Assembly (NCBI GenBank): GCA_002189035.1
Contig: NEEC01000008.1
Span: 434,001-498,000 of the forward strand
DNA length: 64,000 nucleotides
Reading direction: 5' to 3'
DNA from: Utricularia gibba
Taxonomy: Eukaryota; Streptophyta; Magnoliopsida; Lamiales; Lentibulariaceae
The position numbers and the translations under genes are program-made. Numbering within the stretch: the stretch's first letter is position 1; each line of letters opens with the position of its first letter. The notes beneath the pieces are model-generated. The model saw nothing but the letters and a program-made list of their open reading frames with translations. It did not search any database and had not been told where the DNA came from. Shown one piece after another: positions 25,366 to 36,599 of the stretch.

Positions 25366-26810
25366 TCAGTTCATGGCTTGAACCAGCTGGGTAATCTGGG
25401 TTTGCATGCTTGTAATTCGTCCTTCCATGTCTTTTTGCGCAGCATGCATTTTGGTGGTGCTTTCGGCAAGGGACTTCACCAAGGACTCCAGATTATGATT
25501 TGGCTGATAAGGAACAAGAGGTTGATCTGGAACTCCAGTGATTTGCAAAGGTTGAGGCGGAGCAGTGAGAGTTTTCTGAGAAACAGCAGATGGGTTCCTA
25601 GTGATGGGGCTTGACCAGGAGGCACTGGTTGTCTCTAGCGGAAACCAGGATGATCTCTTCGCGGCATTTGGTGGTTTCCGTAATTATAACTTCCTCCTTG
25701 GTTCTGGTAGAATGCATTCACCTCTTCTACTTGCATCTCGTGTATCATAGGTCCTGGATCAGAAAGATGAGAGGTTGAAGATCCGTGATACCTTCCTTGT
25801 TGTTGGAGGAGTGATTGGAAGCCAAGCTTCAAGGTATCACTCATAGCAGCAAGTTGAGCTAAAACTTCGGAATTATCCACTTCGTGCACTGATTTTACAG
25901 GCTGGGAATTTCCTCTAGGTGCTCGGTATGAGTAGTCATAACGACTGGAAGTAGAATAAGAGTTGGCAGCCATTTGTTCGATCAATCTGCGGGCATCAGC
26001 GCTGTGGCGGTTCTCTAGTAATGACCCATTACAAGCGGCATCCATTTGTCCTCTGATCATGGGGGTCAGTCCTTCGTAGAAATGTTGTAAAATTTGACCT
26101 TCAGTAAGCCCATGCTGTGGATAAGTGTTACATATCCGGTTGAATCTGTCATAATACTCCTGTAAATTCTCTCCTTCACTTTGTAGCATGGTAGCTAAAG
26201 CTCTTCTTCCCACGGAGGCTCTTCCTAGGGGCGCATATCTATCAAGAAACTTTTGAACCATTTGCTCCCAGGTAGCAATAGAGGATGGTGGTAGTCCATA
26301 CAGCCACTCCAAGGCTCGCTCAGTGAGACTGAAAGGGAAGACCCGCAGTTTGACTTGGTTCTCCGTAGCACCTTTTGGGCGCATGGATGCACAAGCCGTG
26401 TGCAACTCTCTAAGATGACGATTTGGGTCGTCATTTTCTCTCCCAGCGAACTTAGGAAGTGTCTGGAACAAATATGGTCGAAGCTCAAAGTCCTCTTCCG
26501 CGTCAAAGATGATACAAAGTGGTCGGTCAGCATGGCTTGCGGTGATTTCTTCTTTTATGGTCCTTAGTGCTGGGCCATGATTAGTGATCGGTAGAACTGG
26601 AAAAAATTGCGGATGCTGTTGCTCCTGTTCTCCATGCATTGTGGGGACTCCAGTAGGTGGTTGAGCATCCATTTCTTCGTCAGGAGATAGATTTGAAGTT
26701 AGTTCCCTCTTTTTCGCCAGAAATGTGCGCTCAATCTCCGGATCTAAAGGGCACAAGATGTCTCGGTATGATCTTAAGCTTCGATGTCCTTTTGGTGGAG
26801 CTGAATGCAT
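25366..26810 (-). CDS. Athila-type gag
   Basis: Capsid-like structural protein. Start chosen at the ATG of MHSAPPKGHRSLRSY (26810), the first methionine after a non-conserved leader. The retrotransposon gag core is 'LRVFPFSLTERALEWLYGL' followed by 'WEQMVQKFLDRYAP'. It also has 'LQEYYDRFNRICNTYPQHG'. No CCHC zinc knuckle is visible, as is usual in this lineage. A TAG (25635-25637) falls after 'RDHPGFR', where the family reads on. The next segment continues in another frame from about 25606 and ends at a TGA after 'LVQAMN' (25366). Confidence 0.85.
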
Positions 26811-26926
26811 AAAAACAAAGAAAAACAGCAGCAAAACGGAAATAAAAGAAAAACAAGAAGAAAGAAAGAAAAGAAAAGAAAAGAAAAAGAAAAACTATAC
26901 ACAACACTAAACACAAAAATACACAA

Positions 26927-26944
26927 CTCCCGGGAACGGCGCCA
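26927..26944 (-). promoter_or_regulatory. Primer binding site (tRNA-Asp type) of the Athila element
   Basis: Six bases inside the 5' LTR the minus strand reads TGGCGCCGTTCCCGGGAG. It matches the complement of plant tRNA-Asp 3' end with about two mismatches. tRNA-Asp priming is the documented trait of Athila/Calypso elements. Confidence 0.8.
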
Positions 26945-26950
26945 AAAATT

Positions 26951-28245
26951 TGTTACGTGTCGTTTCCTCAAGAAATTTTAAATATTTTAAAACGTAAAAC
27001 ACTAGAAAGTGTAGTACGAGTATCGATCTCAGGGAGTTGTTTTTCGTGAAAAGTGTTTGCAAGCAACTTCTACAAAATGTCACGATTTTGTAAAAGGGGG
27101 TTTTTAAGATGCAAAAATGAAAGATACAATCTAAGTAATGGGCCTTGACTACGGGACGCAGTTCCTGGGAATAAGACTCCATCTCCTTCCTTTGTCCGTC
27201 CTTGCCTCAGTTTTCACTGATTTCTTCCGAATAGCTGGTTATAGGAGCAAGGAATAGCCTACTCTTCCTTATACTCTGATTGACAAGGAGGCACGGGAAT
27301 AGCCTCATGTGATTCCCCCTTGGACGATTAGGAAGACAAGAGGATTGCCTTCGATTGCCTTCAAAACCGAATTGTGTGCGTGTGCCCTGCTGTTGCCAAT
27401 GGCCAGTGGCAGGTTCGAGGTCACAACCTGTCCACTGTCGCGGTACCTAGGCCACAAACAATCTACTACTTCTCGAACCAGTAGGGTTGGAGTTGGTGCT
27501 CTTCACCTTGATCTTCACCAAAATCCGCGAGAAGTGGCCTGCTACTCATGGACCTTGACTAAGAGTCGTTACAGAAAGACTGTAACAAGACGCGTGGAAG
27601 TAAGCGGAATCCGAATGGAATTCAGTGAAGAACCGAGTGTATTGCTCAGGACTTGGAAGGAAACTTCATCTACTTCCCAGAAACTAAAGGTTTTAGCCCG
27701 AAAGGGCCATGGAAAACAGAAACGAAAGGAAACTAAGTGTTCTTCCTCCTTGAGGGGAGGAAGAACTCAAAAGTTTTAAGTACAAGGGAAAATGTTCAAA
27801 AGTCCTCAACTAAGTGTTCTAAGTGGCTTTTATATGACTTCCCACGTGCATTAACTCCTTTGGGTCCCCTTCCCATCATTCCTTCTGTCTTGCGTGCGCC
27901 AACAGACTTTCTTTGCGTGCAAGTTTGCGCCCAATAATTGTTGCAGACTCTGACATACCGTAAGTCATGGACCTTGACCAGTGTCAGTCTTCCGCCCACA
28001 ATCATTCCAACTTGCGTACAAGGCACGAAAACTCATAGTTTGATCACCTGCAACACTCCTGACAGTCTCCTGACATGCCTCGGTCAAAGTGTGAGAAAAA
28101 AATGCATAAAATATACACAAAATGGGAAAATAGGAATTTTCTAGTAAAAATCAAATACTTAATAATAAGACTCATAATTGGGCGACTTATCACTTAATTA
28201 ATACATAATAATACCTAAATAATAACTAGAAAATGACACTTAACA
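26951..28245 (-). repeat. 5' LTR of the Athila-type element, with TATA box
   Basis: This copy carries the element promoter. A TATA-like motif CATATAAAAGCC on the minus strand lies around 27836-27847, at a plausible internal position. The outer end is followed by the duplication GACTA (28246-28250). Confidence 0.92.
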
Positions 28246-28841
28246 GACTAGCATGCATAAGTGGCTAATATGCCACACACAAGGGTAGTTTCTAGGGTAT
28301 AAAACACGAGCAAGCACTCGAGCAGAGGGAGGAACGAGGGATGAATGCCTAGGCGACCGTGAATGATTTCCATGCAATGTCTAGGCAGAACGAGTTCAAT
28401 AGAACCAAGGCAAGATGAGAGCAAGCCTAGGGTGTATTCCCTCACCTCTGCATGGGCGGAGCAAGCACATAGTGTTCCATAAGTGGAAGCCAATATAGCG
28501 GCAGTATGTGATCAGGGCAAGGGCAAGCCAAGGGTGTGGCACTGATCTCCCAAGGAATGTAGAAAGATCGTCCTGGGAGAGCCATTGGAATGGATGATGG
28601 GGCTCGGCGTGCACACGAGCAACAACCTAGGGTTGTATGCCTATATGGGGAAGCAACATAGTAAGCCCCTACAATGGGGTAGTGTCTCCATGCATGATGA
28701 GTGACTAGAACACCATGCGTGGGTGTGTGGTAGCATGCGGGCCATGATGTCGGGCGAATGGACCCCCCATCATTAGATGTCTAACATTCCCTCTTGTTTT
28801 TTTTCCCGTTCATATGGTGGTGTGGAGATAGTCTTACGAGC
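28246..28841. other. Older GC-richer repeat split by the Athila insertion
   Basis: Continues in composition and wording the sequence before 17133 (GTG- and ATGCATGC-rich text). Small minus-strand open frames occur (28248-28614) but show no family motif. No gene supported. Confidence 0.5.
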
Positions 28842-29771
28842 TAGGCATGAGGATCGAAACCGAGATTTATGAAAACGAACCGTAACCGAAACCGCAGTAA
28901 CTAGTCGTAGGTGCTTTCTAAGCACTCATATGAATCCTTATGGGTGTGTGGAAGTGAAATTTTTAATAAATATTAAATATTTAAAGAATTGATTTTTATT
29001 TTAAATAAAATTAATATATATATATGAAAAATTATTTTTTTCAACTATATTTCTAATAAATTATTTTTAGTTTAAATCTTTAATATTTTTGAGAAAATAT
29101 TTTTTTATTATTAAAAAGTGAATACATTTAAAGAATTTAGTCTTACAGTTTTACATAAAAATGAAACATAACAATGTTATATTAACATTATCTGTAAAAT
29201 AAGTAATTTGGTGAGATTTTAATATAATAATAAGAAATAAATAAATTTGATATAAGTTCAATATATAATAAATAATTTGGTATATGTTCAATGTATAATA
29301 TAATAAAAAATACATTAATTTCACTAAAATTAATAAATATTGTTATCGTCCATTTTGTAATTCGTATGATTGTTTTTTATGTTCAATTTTATAATTAATA
29401 GAAAAAACATGATTCCGTTGTTAAAAATTTGAAGCGATGCCTACGCATTAGAGGATTTCGTAGGATGTATAAAAAATGATACGAAATAATTTTCTAGTAA
29501 CGGTACCTACTAAATAAGTACTTTGGTAGGAGCTAGCCATAATAATACGAAATAATTCAATTTTACTGGAAAAAAAAAATATTGTTATCTCTTTTGTAAT
29601 TTGTATGTTTGCTTTTATGTTTAATTTTATAATTTTCGTAAAAAATGTCAATTAGTTATTAGAAAATTAAGCGATATTTGCAAAATAATTAGATTGTCAC
29701 GATTGAAATATAATACTACAAAATAAGTCAAATCTTTTGAAAAAAAAACACAACATTGTTAATGACTCTTT
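28842..29771. repeat. Left flank repeats of the hAT-containing region
   Basis: Begins TAGGCATGAGGATCGAAACC, followed by 'CGAACCGTAACCGAAACCG', then a hairpin-like 'GTAGGTGCTTTCTAAGCACTC ... GGGTGTGTGGAAG' motif (about 28905-28953), AT-rich sequence, and 'GGTACCTACTAAATAAGTAC' with 'TTTGGTAGGAG' near 29493-29532. The same four kinds of element occur, mirrored, at 43.17-44.02 kb. Confidence 0.4.
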
Positions 29772-29831
29772 TCATTTTCTTCCCTTTCCTTTGGGTCTGC
29801 CTCTACCTTTTCCTTTATCTTTGCTTGTGCC
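29772..29831 (-). pseudogene. C-terminal tail of a transposon gene cut off by the copia insertion
   Basis: The minus strand reads TSKDKGKGRGRPKGKGRK then TGA at 29772-29774. Its frame joins exactly with the frame ending '...RDIPSTSAG' at 35216 once the copia element and one copy of GTGCC are removed. The tail is strongly basic. It therefore belongs to the gene described at 35216-36583. Confidence 0.7.
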
Positions 29832-30154
29832 TGTTGTTGCAAGAAAAATAGAGTCTTGGGAAGTAACAAAAAGGTAATGCTTATGAGATCACTTTGGATG
29901 AAAAACGACTCATGAACAATAAGAATGACCAAAAACCTAATTGACACACATTACTAGTAGGGTTTATATATACCCAATACCTAGGTTACCCAACAGTGGG
30001 CCACAATCATTGAAAACACACAAAAAGCCCAACAACTCGAATCCAACACTTCCATGCTAGAACTCAACACCTTTTTATCTGAAATATAACATTATGACAC
30101 AAGATTAGTGCTTTCAATCACCTTCAAGCTTTGGATTGAGGCTGATCTCCAACA
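29832..30154 (-). repeat. 3' LTR of the copia element
   Basis: 323 bp, starts TGTTGTTGCAAG and ends GATCTCCAACA in plus orientation. The minus-strand polypurine tract GGGGGGGAG (30155-30163) abuts it. Confidence 0.95.
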
Positions 30155-32254
30155 CTCCCCCCCAGACCGAGATCTCCCAACTTGAGAAAGTCTTCCATAG
30201 TCATGAGATTCATGTTCTTCCTTGCTAGCTCAAACTGAACTCTGTTCAAACCTTTGGTGAGCCCATCAGCAAACTGATTCCCACTCTCAACATACTGCAC
30301 TTTAATCTTCTTCTCCTTGATGTAATTCCTTATGACATGATACCTGATTCTTATGTGTTTGGCTTTGCTGAAGTTCGCCGGATCCTTGATAATGGAGATT
30401 GCAGCTTGATTATCCATAAGCAGATGTGCAGCTTCTTTTTGTATGAATCCAAGTTCGTTTAGCATCTGCCTCAACCAAACACAATAGTTCGAAGCATGTG
30501 CTGCTGAGATGTATTCTGCTTCAGCTGTTGATTGTGCTACCATTTTTGTTTCTTCGAAAACCAGACTATAGGGGTCTTATTTAAGAAGAAGAGTGCACCA
30601 GATGTACTCTTGCTATCTTCAGCCATACCATAATCACTATTTGAGTAGGCTCTAAGTTTCAAGATTGGTTTTTCACCTTCATAGGGATAGAACAATCCGA
30701 AATCAGTAGTAGATTTTATGTACCTGAAAGCTCTTTTCACAGCTGCCATGTGAGTTGTTGTTGGTTTGTTGAGGAAGCGAGATAAGACATTTACACAAAA
30801 ACACAAGTCAGGCCTTGTATGCTGGAGATAAATGAGGCTTCCAATCATACTTCTATAAGTAGTGGCATCCACATTCTTTCCCTGATTATTCTCTCCAATC
30901 ACCTGTTTGTAATCCAAAGGCGTTTTTGAAGGATTGACATCTTTGAACCCAAACCTTTCAAGAAGTTAAGAAGTTCATTACAGTACTTTTTCTGTGATAT
31001 GAATGTTCCAACACCTTCAAGTTGATGAATTTCCATGCCTAGATAGTAGGACATCATTCCAAGGTCAGTCATCTTGAATTCATTTTTGAGTAGAGCTTTG
31101 AATTCCTCAATCTTTCTTTCATTACCTGAGGTAATCATAAGATCATCCACATATAAGCTAATAAATAAACGATCATCTTCTTTTCCTTTAACATATAGTG
31201 AGTAATCACTATATGTTTTTCTGAAACCAATACCCTGGAGAAAGTTATCCATGCGTTCATTCCATGCTCTAGGAGCTTGCTTCAACCCATAGAGAGATTT
31301 CTTTAGCTTCAATACCTTGTCTTCATGACCTGACACTTCGAAGCCCTTTGGTTGTTCAACAAAAACAACCTCCTCCAACACACCATTCAAGAACGCAATC
31401 TTGACATCCATGTGATGCACTTTCCATCCATGAGCAGCTGAAATGGCAAGAAGTACTTTAATCGTGTCAAATCTTGCTACTGGTGCAAAAATCTCATGAA
31501 AATTTATTCCTTTGATCTGACTGTATCCCTTGGCTACTAATCTAGCCTTATATTTGTTGATAGAGCCATCTGCATTCATCTTGGTTTTGAATAACCACTT
31601 AAGGCCAATAGGTTTGAAACCCCTATCCTTGGGTTTATCAACTAACTCCCATGTTTCATTTTCAAGTATAAAATTCATCTCTTCCTTCATGGCCTCTCTC
31701 CATTTCGGATTTTGTACAGCCACTTCAAATGATGTTGGATCTCCTGTCAATAATCCAGCCAAAATATCAACTACAGCATCTTGGACATCATCATTCAACT
31801 TGGAGAAACTTATTGTTGGAGCCTTATTTCTATTGCTTCTTCTAATGTCAGTAACATGACTATCTTCATTATCTATTGAATCTCTGATGTTTTTGCGTTT
31901 CCTCCTTTGCCAATCATGATCAGATGGGTAATAATCTTCATCATCAGTATCAGGTTCCTCTCCATCAGATTCATCTGTTGATGAGTCTTCTGCATTCGTG
32001 CCTTGCTCCTCTTCTGGGATTTCGAAATTCCCATCTGAATGTTGATCATTGGCCTGATGAGATTGTCCATATAAGGGTTCAGAGTTTGATTCTGAATTCT
32101 CATTGGACAAGCCATCTTGATTTGTGACCATCTCCTCCTCTTGAGCTGGAAAATTCTCATCTGAATGCTGATCATTTACTTGATTTGAATTTTCATGAAC
32201 GAGTTCTGAAGTTTCTTGGTTTGTTGAATTCTTGGAAGAGAAGTTTTGAGGCAT
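30124..32254 (-). CDS. Copia reverse transcriptase and RNase H
   Basis: RT frame 32254-30899: 'KWREAMKEEMNFILENETW', 'KARLVAKGYSQ', 'HHMDVKIAFLNG', 'KKSLYGLKQAPRAW', and the catalytic 'LYVDDLMITSG'. Then 'TYRSMIGSLIYLQHTRPDL' (30917-30537) and RNase H 'QSTAEAEYISAAHAS' (30543-30124). Frame changes near 30970 and 30540 each fit one A lost from an A run. The last frame continues into the LTR sequence and ends there, as often seen. An acidic Asn/Ser/Glu-rich segment (32254-31870) links integrase to RT. Confidence 0.93.
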
Positions 32255-33296
32255 GTGTGTCCAGAGGTCTCCTTTAACATGGGTGCTATGCCTTCCAAGA
32301 CTTTTATGAGCTTCTCATCATTCAGAGCAATGCAATCATCAATTAAAGTATACCTTGCACCTTCATCAAAAGTGATATCATGGCTGAAGATAAATTTCTT
32401 CTGTTGAGGTAGATAAACATTATATCCCTTGGTAGTGTTGCTATAACCAACAAATACACCAGATACAGATTTCTTTTCAAGTTTTCCTCGTTTTTGGTCT
32501 AGTATATGAGTAAAACACAGACTACCAAAGATTTTGAGATGATCAACCTTTTTAATATTACCATGCCATTTTTCATGGGCGGTTTTTCCACTAATCGCCC
32601 TTGAGTCAAGCAAGTTCAATAGATATACAGATGTAGATACCGCTTCAGCCCAGAAATTTACAGGAAGATCTTTCTCAAACAATAGGCATCTTGACATATC
32701 AAGGATTGTTCTGTTTCTCCTTTCACATATACCATTCTGTTGTGGAGAATATGGTACGGTGAATTGATACATGATTCCCTCATTTTCATAGAACATTCTC
32801 ATGCTATTATTGTAGAATTCGCCTCCATTGTCTGATCTAATCATCTTCAAAGAGCATCCACTCTGATTCTCAATCATCACTTTGAATTTTCGAAAGATAT
32901 GAGGAACTTCTGACTTGCTTTTAAGAAAGTAAACCCAACAATAACGTGAATAATCATCAATGAATGTAACAAAATATTTACTCCCCCTAATGAACATTCC
33001 TTAAATGTTCCACAAACATCTGTATGCACAAGCTCTAATTTCTCCTTTGCTACTGAATCACTGGAATAAAAGGGCTTTCTACACTGTTTACCTTGATGGC
33101 ACACTTCACATATGGCATTAGCAAACTTGATGTCTTTCAATTCCTGTACTTCCTTATTCTTCTGCAATATTTTCAGATTGTTGAAGCTATAGTGCCCAAA
33201 ACGTTTGTGCCAAAGGCTTCTTTGATCCTGAAGTGAGAAAATACAACTTTTATGATCACTGACCATGATTTGGTAGAGGTTGTAGGTGGTCAACAC
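32176..33296 (-). CDS. Copia integrase
   Basis: Pre-integrase zinc finger 'LWHKRFGHYSFNNL' with 'CEVCHQGKQCRKPF', then the catalytic core: D in 'LELVHTDVCGTF', D in 'MIRSDNGGEFYN' and E in 'QQNGICERRNRT'. Frames 33296-32877 and 32997-32176 are joined across a break near 33000, where a run of five G's would need to be six to give 'GGSKYFVTFIDDYSRY'. Another break near 32230 leads to the RT segment. Confidence 0.92.
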
Positions 33297-34774
33297 AGCA
33301 TGGAATCAATCTTCGTTTTTGGATCAGCAACCTTAACTTTAGTGGTTATACCACCAGCGTCCTTCATCAGCTCAATGTCAAAACCTTCCCTGCTCAATTG
33401 GCCAAAGCTCAACAGGTTCTTTTTGAGGTTTGGTGAATAATAAGCATTATCAACTTGAACAATTCCTTCTTTTAGCAAGAGTAAAATGCTTCCTTTTCCC
33501 ACAATGCCAATATTTTCACCAGTGCACGTGCTTACCTCCTTCCCAATCTTTTCAAGCTTGAGAAATGACCTTGTATCACAACATACATGATAGGAGGCGC
33601 CAGAGTCCAAGTACCAGCCTTTAGCATCTGAGGCTACTATCATTAGAGCACACTCATACTCAAAAGGATCTTCAAAAGATATTTCTGGCTCATCTTCAAA
33701 GTAGGTAAAGGATGCATGTGATTTCTCTTCCCTGGAAGTAGCCTTCTTGTTATGCTCAACTTTTATTGGATTTGACATTCCACATACCTTGTCAAGATGG
33801 CCTCTTAGATTGCATTTCGTGCACAAAAGATCAGGTTTCCACCAACAAAACTCACTCCTGTGATTCTGTTTGTTACAATGCTTGCAAGCATTTGTGCTTA
33901 AAGTCCAACAATCTTCACTCTTATGGTTGGATTTGTCACAATGCCTGCACTTCTGATTGCCCATCGTTGATGTCGGGATTGACGTTGGTAATTGTTTGAT
34001 GGCTGTTGACTTGACATCCTTCACATTGTTAATTGCACCTGAGTTCATATTCATATTCTGCATTTTGGTGAGGAGAGCAGTTTCACCATAAGTTTTCTCA
34101 ACTTCATAACCATCTCTTAGCTCCAATCTCTTTTCTGTAGATTGCAACTCAATCATGAACTCTCTAAATGTTGGCTCTGGTGTAATAGGATATTCAGGAT
34201 ACAGCTGATGGAGCTTTCCTTCAATAATGTCAAGGATTTTTCTTTCTGTCTCAAGTGCACATAACTTTGGCTCGAATCTTGCAGGTAGGCTCATGATTGC
34301 CTTGCTAATCACCTTTTGATCCTCAAGTTTTTCCCCCAATCCTCGAATCTCCTTCACAAGCTTCGCAGTATGTTCATAATAGACTTTTATGGTTTCATTG
34401 TCTGACATTTTGTTCCTCTCAAAGTCCTCCAGCTTGTTTTTGCATAATATCTCTCTGAGTTTGGCATCGCCTTCATAATGGGATTTGAGAGTATCCCATA
34501 TTTCTTTTGCTGATAGACACTATGCAATATCATCAAATAGATGTTCAAAGATGGCTTGATACAAGGCATCCATTGCTTCATCTTTTCTCTGTTGAAGATA
34601 TTCAGCTTCCTCTTGCTGTTCTGATGTGGATTTGCTTGTTATTGTAATCACCGGAATCTCCCTTTCGACAACATCCCAAATCTTTCTGACCCGCAGGTAG
34701 CTGCGCATCTTTTTGACCCAGCTTCCATACTCTGAACCATCAAATATTGAAGGTCCTCTACCAGATGCCATCAT
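33290..34774 (-). CDS. Copia gag with three zinc knuckles, and protease
   Basis: Starts at MMASGRGPSIFDGSEYG (34774). A break near 34520 divides it. The gag core is 'KVYYEHTAKLVKEIRGLGE' and 'AIMSLPARFEPKLCALE'. Three consecutive CX2CX4HX4C knuckles follow: 'CRHCDKSNHKSEDC', 'CKHCNKQNHRSEFC' and 'CTKCNLRGHLDKVC' (about 33780-33950); one is usual for copia. The protease has 'GWYLDSGASYHVCC', the retropepsin active site, and 'NLLSFGQLSREGFD' downstream. Confidence 0.9.
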
Positions 34775-34880
34775 AGCCACCGCTTGACAAGCTTTGGGTT
34801 GATACTTGGTAATCCACCAAGTAAAAAACGCTGAACGGTAAATAAAATACTGAAACGAACACAGGTTTGAGAACCTTACT

Positions 34881-34892
34881 GCTCTGATACCA
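34881..34892 (-). promoter_or_regulatory. Primer binding site (tRNA-iMet) of the copia element
   Basis: Minus strand TGGTATCAGAGC directly abuts the 5' LTR. This is the exact complement of the initiator methionine tRNA 3' end, the standard copia primer. Confidence 0.95.
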
Positions 34893-35215
34893 TGTTGTTG
34901 CAAGAAAAATAGAATCTTGGGAAGTAACAAAAAGGTAATGCTTATGAGATCACTTTGGATGAAAAACGACTCATGAACAATAAGAATGACCAAAAACCTA
35001 ATTGACACGCATTACTAGTAGGGTTTATATATACCCAATACCTAGGTTACCCAACAGTGGGCCACAATCATTGAAAACACACAAAAAGCCCAACAACTCG
35101 AATCCAACACTTCCATGCTAGAACTCAACACCTTTTTATCTGAAATATAATATTATGACACAAGATTAGTGCTTTCAATCACCTTCAAGCTTTGGATTGA
35201 GGCTGATCTCCAACA
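34893..35215 (-). repeat. 5' LTR of the copia element
   Basis: 323 bp, differing from its partner at about three sites (for example AGAATCTTGG against AGAGTCTTGG). Such low divergence indicates a recent insertion. Confidence 0.95.
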
Positions 35216-36583
35216 GTGCCCGCACTTGTAGAAGGTATGTCTCTTTGTTGAGCCATTGCTATAACATCGTTTTCATTCAATTGAGATTGCAATCTGTGAA
35301 GTTGTAATTCTTCCTCTAACACCTGTATTTTTTCATTCAGCTTCATTATTTCCAATTGAAAGTTGATAGATTTTTTTTGTCCAGCAATCAATTCATCGCC
35401 TTTCATCTTCAATTCAACCTTGTATACAGATTGTTGTGCTACCAAATCATCCATTCTGTTTTTGTTTTTCTAAATCTGAAACTTCAGATCTGTTATCTAA
35501 AGAAGAAAAAAAAACTAAATTAGAAAACATAAAAAAACAACTATCACATGTATTAGCAAAATAAGTTTCATTTTTATTACCCCATTTTCCATCCGTTGAA
35601 TGTGTTTATATTGGTTTAAAATGAGTTCTTTGTCATGTTTGGTGCAACCAAGAGCTTCTCATTAATATACACTTCAGCCTCCTCATGAATAGGCACTTCA
35701 TTCTCCCATCTCCATTTTCCTTTTCAGAATTCTCCTACATAAAATTTTTTTTATATTGCAAACCTTATTTATTTGAAGAGAAAATTAAAAATTTAAATAA
35801 TATTCCTACTTTATTTACATGTTGTTCATTGCTATATAAACAACAAGCAGATGACGATTTCGCCTTGATGTTTGTGCAGACCACCACTCAACGACACCAT
35901 GAATGTTTCGAAGTGCTGTCATAGTGTTAAATAAATAAGTAAAATAACATATTGGAAAAATAATGTACATTAACAAGACTTGCATCGAATTTGAGCAGAC
36001 TTCGAGATGATGTCTTCAGTCATATATCTTTTTGATTGCAAAAGACTTTTTAATGCATGTCTAGTTTCCTCATTCACATTGATTTTTTCAATACGAGAAT
36101 TTATAACATCATCCCCAGGATATGTCAATGGATAATGCCTTGAGATTTCAAAAGATATAGGTGGTACAATCCATAAAAGAAGTTTATCCCATCGTACCAC
36201 AGTTCTAGGTAGGTTTTGATAAAACCTAGTATTTGGTAATCCTTGAAAATACTATATTCCAGTAGGAGCTTTTTTTGGAAGAGATAGTGCAAAAAAATTT
36301 GACAAGTAGGTTCTACATATTCTTCTTCACACAAGTGTAAGAAGGCTAAGATAATATTATAGGAATATGGTGCTAAAAACCCAATAGGCAATCTCAAGTA
36401 GGTGAGCACATCAAGAGCAAAGGGATGAATAGGTAGTCTAAGACCAGCATCAAATGTTTTACGAGACACAAGCCAAGCATTGGAATGTTCATGAGGGGGA
36501 TTGGTGTCAAGAGGTGTGTTTTGCGGAGCAGGAATTGTCAACCAATCGGTTGGGATGAAATATTTAACACGAAATCTATCCAT
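35216..36583 (-). pseudogene. Transposase_28-like plant transposon gene, split by the copia insertion
   Basis: Starts MDRFRVKYFIPTDWL (36583). The segment 'FDAGLRLPIHPFALDVLTYL' with 'LAPYSYNIILAFLHLCEEE' resembles the 'putative gypsy-type transposon' domain (Pfam PF04195). The frame changes near 36200 to 'VRWDKLLLWIVPPISF'. After a gap (probable introns near 35.5-35.96 kb) comes a coiled coil (35454-35216: 'MKLNEKIQVLEEELQLHRLQ') ending '...RDIPSTSAG', where the copia element is inserted. Its last codons are at 29772-29831. The gene lies between repeats rather than host genes, so I take it as element-borne. Function unknown. Confidence 0.5.
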
Positions 36584-36599
36584 TCCCTAATCAATAAAG

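Larger units (their letters stand above)
17133..28245 (-). mobile_element. Complete Athila-type Ty3/gypsy retrotransposon, TSD GACTA
   Basis: An 11.1-kb element with two near-identical LTRs (17133-18437 and 26951-28245), both starting TGTT(A/G)CG and ending CTTAACA. It is flanked by the perfect 5-bp duplication GACTA (17128-17132 and 28246-28250). Coding order from the 5' LTR leftward is gag, protease, reverse transcriptase, RNase H and integrase, followed by an extra region typical of Athila. The primer binding site is complementary to tRNA-Asp, the known Athila primer. The LTRs differ by roughly two dozen substitutions and small indels over 1.3 kb, so the insertion is recent. Several single-base frame breaks are present, most in homopolymers. 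Confidence 0.93.
29832..35215 (-). mobile_element. Complete Ty1/copia retrotransposon, TSD GTGCC
   Basis: A 5384-bp element with two 323-bp LTRs (29832-30154 and 34893-35215) that differ at about three positions. They are bounded by TG...CA and flanked by the perfect duplication GTGCC (29827-29831 and 35216-35220). Domain order gag, protease, integrase, RT, RNase H on the minus strand is the copia order. It has a tRNA-iMet primer site and a polypurine tract. All catalytic motifs are kept. About five single-base frame breaks are present, all readable as one base missing from a homopolymer, so the element may be intact in the plant. Confidence 0.95.

Noticed and set aside
26725-26971. Overlapping frames rich in Lys/Glu (plus) or Phe/Leu (minus)
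   Set aside because: Low-complexity AG-rich leader between the Athila primer site and gag.
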